Of a DNA stretch of 64,000 nt, positions 59,666-64,000 are shown piece by piece; positions within the stretch are counted from its first letter, which is position 1; each line of letters starts with the position of its first letter. Location of the stretch: assembly GCA_050300015.1 (NCBI GenBank), contig JBNKWZ010000027.1, forward strand, positions 124,001-188,000. The letters are read 5' to 3'. Position numbers and translations under genes: made by a program. This DNA comes from CAYZQH01 sp050300015. Lineage in GTDB: Bacteria > Pseudomonadota > Gammaproteobacteria > Pseudomonadales > Cellvibrionaceae. Under the pieces are notes generated by a model. It saw only the letters and a program-made list of their open reading frames with translations, was not told the origin of the DNA and searched no databases.

Positions 59666-60856
59666 ATGAGAGATCAAGGAAAACCCATTATTACCAGTCT
59701 GCTGGACACGGATAAATACAAGTTCAGCATGCAGCAGGTCAATTTGCACCAATACCCCGGCGCTATGGCGAAATACCGGTTCAAATGCAGAAATAAGGAT
59801 ATTGATTTAACACCACTGATAGGAGCCATTCGTGAACAGTTGGCTCTCGTTTCTGAGCTTAAATTTACCGAGAGTGAACTGCGTTACTTAGCTAAGGAGC
59901 CCCACTTAAGTAAGGACTATTTAGACTTCCTGAGTGATTTCACGTTAGACCACCGTCAAGTTTTTGTACGCGAGGTTGATGGCGGCATCGATATTTATGC
60001 TGAAGGCCCGATGCTAAAAACAACCCTTTGGGAAATATATGTTTTATCGATTGTCAATGAGCTTTGGTATCGGCACACAGTACAAGAGCCGAACTTTGGT
60101 GAGGGTAGGCGTCGCCTAGCGGATAAGATTAGACGGATTGAGAGTGAGCCGGAGCTTGTAGGCTTTAATTTTACGGATTTCGGCACACGCCGGCGCTTTA
60201 GCAAAGAATGGCATGCCGATGTATTGCGTACCCTTTCTCTTGAGCTACCCCAGTATTTAGTCGGTACATCAAATTACCACCTTGCCCGAGAATACGATAT
60301 CAAGCCGATTGGCACGATGGCCCATGAGTACCTCCAAACTTGGCAGGCGCTAGGTCACCCGCTTGATGCGCAGCGCAACGCGTTTAATGCATGGGCTCAA
60401 GAGTTTCGTGGGTGCCTGGGTGATGCATTAACCGACGTTATAGGCATGGATAGCTTTTGCGAAATTCTCGATCTTTATTTTGCGAAGCAGTTCGATGGCT
60501 TTCGCCATGATTCTGGTGACCCGAAAATTTGGTGTGAAAAGTTGATTACCCGACTTCAAGAGTTAGGTATTGACCCTAAAACCAAGAGGGCCATCTGGAG
60601 TGATGGGCTTAATGTAGAGAAAATGATCGACCTTTACAAAACATTTAATGGCAGGATTCACACAGCCTTTGGGATAGGCACCAATCTAACCAACGACTTG
60701 GGTTATAAACCACTCAATATAGTTATGAAGGTTGTGGAGGTAAACGGGCGACCCGTTGCAAAACTTTCCGATAGTGCGGGAAAAACAATGTGTGAAAACC
60801 GAGATTATGTTGCATGGTTGGCCGGGGAATACGGGCGTAAAGAGGAGTTTGTATAA
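59666..60856 (+). CDS. pncB: Nicotinate phosphoribosyltransferase
   Basis: Joins nicotinate and PRPP to nicotinate mononucleotide, with ATP. The 396 residues match the PncB size. Family features include LLDTDKYKFSMQQ at the N-terminus, FTDFGTRRRFS, LVGTSNYHLA with the expected phospho-His region at GTMAHEYLQ, and FRHDSGDP. AAAGGA precedes the ATG. The stop overlaps the nadE start (TAATG). Codon use is AT-richer than in the tat or mrcB regions. Confidence 0.95.
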   Translation: MRDQGKPIITSLLDTDKYKFSMQQVNLHQYPGAMAKYRFKCRNKDIDLTPLIGAIREQLALVSELKFTESELRYLAKEPHLSKDYLDFLSDFTLDHRQVFVREVDGGIDIYAEGPMLKTTLWEIYVLSIVNELWYRHTVQEPNFGEGRRRLADKIRRIESEPELVGFNFTDFGTRRRFSKEWHADVLRTLSLELPQYLVGTSNYHLAREYDIKPIGTMAHEYLQTWQALGHPLDAQRNAFNAWAQEFRGCLGDALTDVIGMDSFCEILDLYFAKQFDGFRHDSGDPKIWCEKLITRLQELGIDPKTKRAIWSDGLNVEKMIDLYKTFNGRIHTAFGIGTNLTNDLGYKPLNIVMKVVEVNGRPVAKLSDSAGKTMCENRDYVAWLAGEYGRKEEFV

Positions 60857-62511
60857 TGAAGGTTGTTACAGCCCAGCTTAATTACACCGTTGGTGATTTC
60901 AAAGGTAACTCACAGAAAATTATTGATGTCATAAATGCGCATGCAAACGATGCTGATCTCATTGTATTTTCTGAGTTATGCATTACCGGGTATTACCCAA
61001 AAGATTTGCTGCATAGGAAGGGTTTTTTAGACGCTCAAGAAGACGCAATTCAAGCAATCATAGCGAGCACAAAAGGCAAAGCGGCAGGGGTTGTCCTGGG
61101 GCATGTAAGAAAAAATCCGTTTGGCGGAAAGTCTTTCTTAAATAGCGTGTCCTTAATCGAAAATGGCCAGCAACTGTTTAGTTACGACAAGCAGTTGTTA
61201 CCTACCTATGGTGTCTTTGATGAGGCTCGCCACTTTGAGCCGGGCAATTTGCCTGGCACCTTTGTGTGGCGAGGTCAGCGCTTAGGCTTCTTGGTGTGTG
61301 AAGACGCTTGGGAGAATGTAAAAATGCCGCTCTATAAGCGCGATCCGATTGCTTTATTGGCTACGAGTAAATTGGATATAGTGATCAGCGTAAATGCGTC
61401 TCCTTATAACATCTTCAAGCATCATACCCGTCGCGAACTCGTGGCAGGTATCGCCGAGCGCTGCCAAGCTTCAGTGATATATGTGAATCAAGTCGGAGGT
61501 GTCGATGAACTGGTTTTTGATGGTAATTCACTGATATTTGACCCGCAAAAAAATTGTTTGCTCAGCGCGGGTAGGTTCAAAGAGTGTATCGATGTTACCG
61601 ACTTAGATAATGCTATGCCGTTGGCTTTTGATACTGTTGATGATTATCAGCTCATTTGTGATCAGCTGGTCACTGGGTTAAAAGATTATTGTCAAAAGAC
61701 GGGCTTTCAAAAAGTCGTCATTGGTTCAAGTGGCGGTATTGATAGTGCTGTAACCATTGCCCTTTCTGCGTTGGCAATGGGGCCTGAAAATGTCATCGCG
61801 GTAACCATGCCATCAAAATTCAGCTCTGCAGGGAGTGTTGATGACTCTGAAGCACTTTGTCAGGCATTGGGAGTTGAATTAATTAACGCTCCAATTAAGG
61901 CGACCTTTGATGCTGAAGTGGCGGCTTATGCAGATGCTTTTGGCCAAGCGCCAAGTGGATTAGCTCAAGAAAATTTGCAAGCGCGAATCCGTGGTCAGCG
62001 TCTTATGACCTATTCAAATAGTACTGGCGCAATGGTGGTGTCCACGGGCAACAAAACTGAAATGTCTGTTGGTTATTGCACGCTCTACGGTGATATGGCT
62101 GGTGGCGTCTCGTTGTTGGCGGATCTCTATAAGCTACAGGTGTATGAGCTCGCTCGCTTTCTGAATAGAGTGGTCTTTCAGAAGGAGGCGATTCCTCAAA
62201 TTATTATCGATAAAGAGCCGTCGGCAGAACTCGCGCCGGATCAAAAAGATAGTGATGCCCTGCCACCTTACGATCAGCTAGATGCTTATCTTCAGCTGCT
62301 ATTAGAGCATGATTTATTAACCGAGGACGAGCTGGCCCAACATGAGACCGCCGTTACTAAGATGGCTGAGGCGGATAAAGTGAAGGTTCGCAAATTGTTG
62401 GATCGGAACGAATATAAGCGCCGCCAAGCTGCGCCGGTCATTAGAATCAATCGCCGCTCATTTGGTGCAGATAGGCAGATTCCGTTGACCATGAAAGTCA
62501 CTACTATTTAA
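60856..62511 (+). CDS. nadE: Glutamine-dependent NAD+ synthetase
   Basis: Final step of NAD synthesis: amidates deamido-NAD. The 551-residue protein has an N-terminal nitrilase-type glutaminase domain with its Glu (FSELCITGYYPKDLL), Lys (DKQLLPTYGVFDE) and Cys (GFLVCEDAW). The C-terminal synthetase has the P-loop IGSSGGIDSAVT and STGNKTEMSVGYCTLYGDM. It can therefore use glutamine. It closes the pncA-pncB-nadE operon and is followed by a 13-bp hairpin. Confidence 0.96.
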   Translation: MKVVTAQLNYTVGDFKGNSQKIIDVINAHANDADLIVFSELCITGYYPKDLLHRKGFLDAQEDAIQAIIASTKGKAAGVVLGHVRKNPFGGKSFLNSVSLIENGQQLFSYDKQLLPTYGVFDEARHFEPGNLPGTFVWRGQRLGFLVCEDAWENVKMPLYKRDPIALLATSKLDIVISVNASPYNIFKHHTRRELVAGIAERCQASVIYVNQVGGVDELVFDGNSLIFDPQKNCLLSAGRFKECIDVTDLDNAMPLAFDTVDDYQLICDQLVTGLKDYCQKTGFQKVVIGSSGGIDSAVTIALSALAMGPENVIAVTMPSKFSSAGSVDDSEALCQALGVELINAPIKATFDAEVAAYADAFGQAPSGLAQENLQARIRGQRLMTYSNSTGAMVVSTGNKTEMSVGYCTLYGDMAGGVSLLADLYKLQVYELARFLNRVVFQKEAIPQIIIDKEPSAELAPDQKDSDALPPYDQLDAYLQLLLEHDLLTEDELAQHETAVTKMAEADKVKVRKLLDRNEYKRRQAAPVIRINRRSFGADRQIPLTMKVTTI

Positions 62512-62520
62512 CAGCACTTG

Positions 62521-62558
62521 CCTTCATAGGGTGATATAGACAGAACACCCTATGAAGG
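62521..62558 (+). terminator. Long hairpin after nadE, terminator-like
   Basis: Perfect 13-bp stem (CCTTCATAGGGTG and its complement) around a 12-base loop, starting nine bases after the nadE stop. It lacks a T-run, so it may stop RNA polymerase weakly, protect the mRNA end, or be a repeat-derived palindrome. Confidence 0.55.
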
Positions 62559-62661
62559 CCGTAGCTAGTACAAATGAAGCGTAAGCACTCCTTCCCAAAA
62601 TGTATCTCTTCACTCGCAACGCCAAAGGAGCCTTGAACTTTCCGTATTCCAGAGGATTGAA

Positions 62662-62919
62662 TTAAAACTTGGGGGCGAATGCTGGCTTCTCAACAGAAAT
62701 TCGCTTCGGCTTTTCTAACACCTGCTCTGTGATGTAGGCTTGGAACTCTTCAGAGTTTACGTTTTGATGTGCGAATAGAGCCTCACTCTGAGCTTCCTTC
62801 TCACGAAGCCTAAGAGCGAAGAGGTCCTTACTGTGAATGCTTAAGTCTGTACGCATATTGATTGGCAAAACCCATGAAATCTTTTGATCAAGATTTGCAC
62901 ACGTCAGGCGTAGTGTCAA
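62662..62919 (-). CDS. Hypothetical protein
   Basis: An 85-codon frame; an internal ATG gives 64 residues (MRTDLSIHSKDLFALRLREK onward) with a charged helical composition and a Pro/Lys-rich end. No ribosome site or family was recognised. It may be a remnant of a larger gene. Confidence 0.25.
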   Translation of the reverse strand: MTLRLTCANLDQKISWVLPINMRTDLSIHSKDLFALRLREKEAQSEALFAHQNVNSEEFQAYITEQVLEKPKRISVEKPAFAPKF

Positions 62920-63022
62920 ATATGCCCCGCGGCCACAAATGCTTAACTACTTCAGCATAGTGTGGCCACTTCGGACAAATTATGCCGCCCCGAACAAACA
63001 CTGCCTTTAAACCTTAAGAAAA

Positions 63023-63099
63023 TGGTGGGCCTTCCCAGACTTGAACTGGGGACCTGCCGATTATGAGTCGGATGCTCTAACCAACTGAGCTAAAGGCCC
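63023..63099 (-). tRNA. tRNA with anticodon CAU, probably tRNA-Ile2
   Basis: On the minus strand a 77-base cloverleaf is complete: acceptor GGGCCTT/AAGGCCC, D-arm TAGCTCAGTTGGTTAGAGCA, anticodon stem CCGAC/GTCGG-type around CAT (63063-63065), TTCAAGT T-loop and an encoded CCA end. CAU occurs in tRNA-Met and in tRNA-Ile whose C34 is changed to lysidine. The CGACTCATAATCG anticodon arm matches E. coli tRNA-Ile2 better than elongator Met, but identity should be checked. Confidence 0.93.
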
Positions 63100-64000
63100 T
63101 GAACTTGATTTTTTCGCCTGAGGCCACGCCGGGTGCTCGTGGTCCTCGGTCAGATACTTTATGTATGCTCCCTTACTTCGCCTCCAAACCTCCTACCCAG
63201 GAAGTAAAACCCGGCGCTATCCCACGGACGATGTGGCTGCCGGCATTTACCGGGAGCCAATTCGGTGCTCTCGGAGCTTAGTATTCTACCCGCGTCACTC
63301 TACCAGCCATCACGCCAAGGCCGCGCATTATAAGGGCCTTGGCAACCAAACTCCAGCCTCTGTTAGGGTTTGGGGATGAAAATTCCGTCACTCAGCCAAC
63401 TGAAGAATCAAATTCAGGGGTCGGCCTTGCTGGGGTACATTGCTGAGGGGTAGCCGCCCCGGACAAAATTGCAGGAAAGCAATTTTTGCTCGGCGCAGTC
63501 GCCTTTGGTGAGACACATGGATGTGCCGAGTGATTGACCATCACCCCGACCATTAAATTGGACTCGGAAAGGCTGGCTGCCGAAGGCCTGGGTGCAGGGT
63601 GTGACTCTTTTGGGTACTTTTGCCAAAGTGCATCCGCACTCTGCCCTTCGGGGCATCTTTGCCCTACTCACATGAGAAAAAATGCATGGGGCATTTTAAT
63701 TGGCTTCAGGGCTGTCATGCTCACGTGCACGCAGGCTTTGAATGGCCATACCCCTATCCAACAGCAGAGCGCGCATTATTGGCTCTCAATTGGCTTAGTG
63801 TGCGCCATCCCTACGTGGGTGCTATATGCGCTTGAGAGGGCTTGGCGGAGCGACAATGCGCCTTCGAGTAACATTCAACGATGCAGGCGCATTTTAGGCA
63901 AGTACTGGCGTCCGAACACATCACAGCATCGATTTATCATCATTGCTCGATGTGGTGTTTATTTTGTTAATTTTTTGATTGTCACCACTGTTTTTGTGCG
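63100..64000. other. Gene-poor right end
   Basis: About 900 bases beyond the tRNA. Several frames of 60-85 codons occur on both strands, but none has a ribosome site, recognisable domain or steady codon pattern. No integrase or direct repeat of the tRNA 3' end was seen, so an integrated element cannot be claimed. The next gene probably lies outside the window. Confidence 0.4.

Noticed and set aside
57093..62511. NAD genes as an anti-phage or phage NAD-restoration system
   Set aside because: The enzymes are the ordinary Preiss-Handler set with NrtR, and no NADase, Sir2, TIR or phage gene is nearby.
63023..63400. tRNA as the attachment site of an integrated element
   Set aside because: No integrase and no repeated tRNA 3' end were seen in the 900 bases available.

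Overview
The window looks like a chromosomal segment of a polysaccharide-degrading marine gammaproteobacterium, most likely in or near the Cellvibrionaceae (Saccharophagus/Teredinibacter/Simiduia type). This placement is inferred from a lipoprotein GH5 cellulase with a long poly-serine linker, two GH3 glucosidases, a GH51 and a GH8 enzyme beside typical gammaproteobacterial housekeeping genes (hisI-hisE-tatABC, mrcB, mltB). No phage, plasmid or CRISPR array was found. The only transposon trace is a decayed IS630-type transposase.

Layout. 0.5-4.4 kb: a chemoreceptor, then hisI-hisE-tatA-tatB-tatC. 4.6-11.2 kb: a HELLH metallopeptidase and two GH3 enzymes. 11.2-14.7 kb: PPK2, then an ECF sigma factor gene overlapping a VWA-domain gene that looks like its membrane-bound partner. 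15.2-16.9 kb: GH5 cellulase. 17-23 kb: a divergent two-component pair, a small helical lipoprotein, PBP1b and a TPR lipoprotein. 23-30.9 kb: a LigB-type dioxygenase, a peroxiredoxin, MltB, an abutting pair of unrecognised genes, and a PiT phosphate transporter. 31-33.1 kb: an HxlR regulator divergent from a quinone-reductase-type SDR, with a palindromic operator between them, then a DsbA/FrnE protein.

33.6-44.5 kb is the most unusual part: two sigma54-type promoters with the same core (TTGGCA-N6-GTGCTCTA) drive two blocks. The first encodes an NrtA/TauA-type ABC importer and is followed by a GAF-AAA-Fis sigma54 activator. The second encodes a one-cysteine OsmC protein, an acyl-CoA-dehydrogenase-like flavoprotein, a rubredoxin-FAD oxidoreductase fusion, cyanase, a TauE/SafE exporter and a persulfide-dioxygenase-type MBL protein. 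Copies of GACAATGTC lie near both promoters. Together they suggest an importer plus oxidative pathway for a compound carrying both sulfur and a C-N group, releasing cyanate and sulfane sulfur/sulfite. The substrate is not determined by the sequence.

44.3-50.7 kb: GH51 flanked by two direct copies of an 81-bp palindromic repeat (a 34-bp half copy lies at 25 kb), an AT-rich GH8 lipoprotein, and a solitary DUF1552 protein. 51-56 kb: a second chemoreceptor, the IS630 relic, a TetR regulator and FabF. 56.4-57 kb: a conserved small membrane protein broken by one frameshift. 57-62.5 kb: a complete Preiss-Handler NAD module (NrtR, NadD, PncA, PncB, NadE plus a NudF-like Nudix) around a divergent promoter that carries two GCAAC-N5-GTTGC palindromes. 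The window ends with a CAU-anticodon tRNA and about 0.9 kb in which I see no convincing gene.
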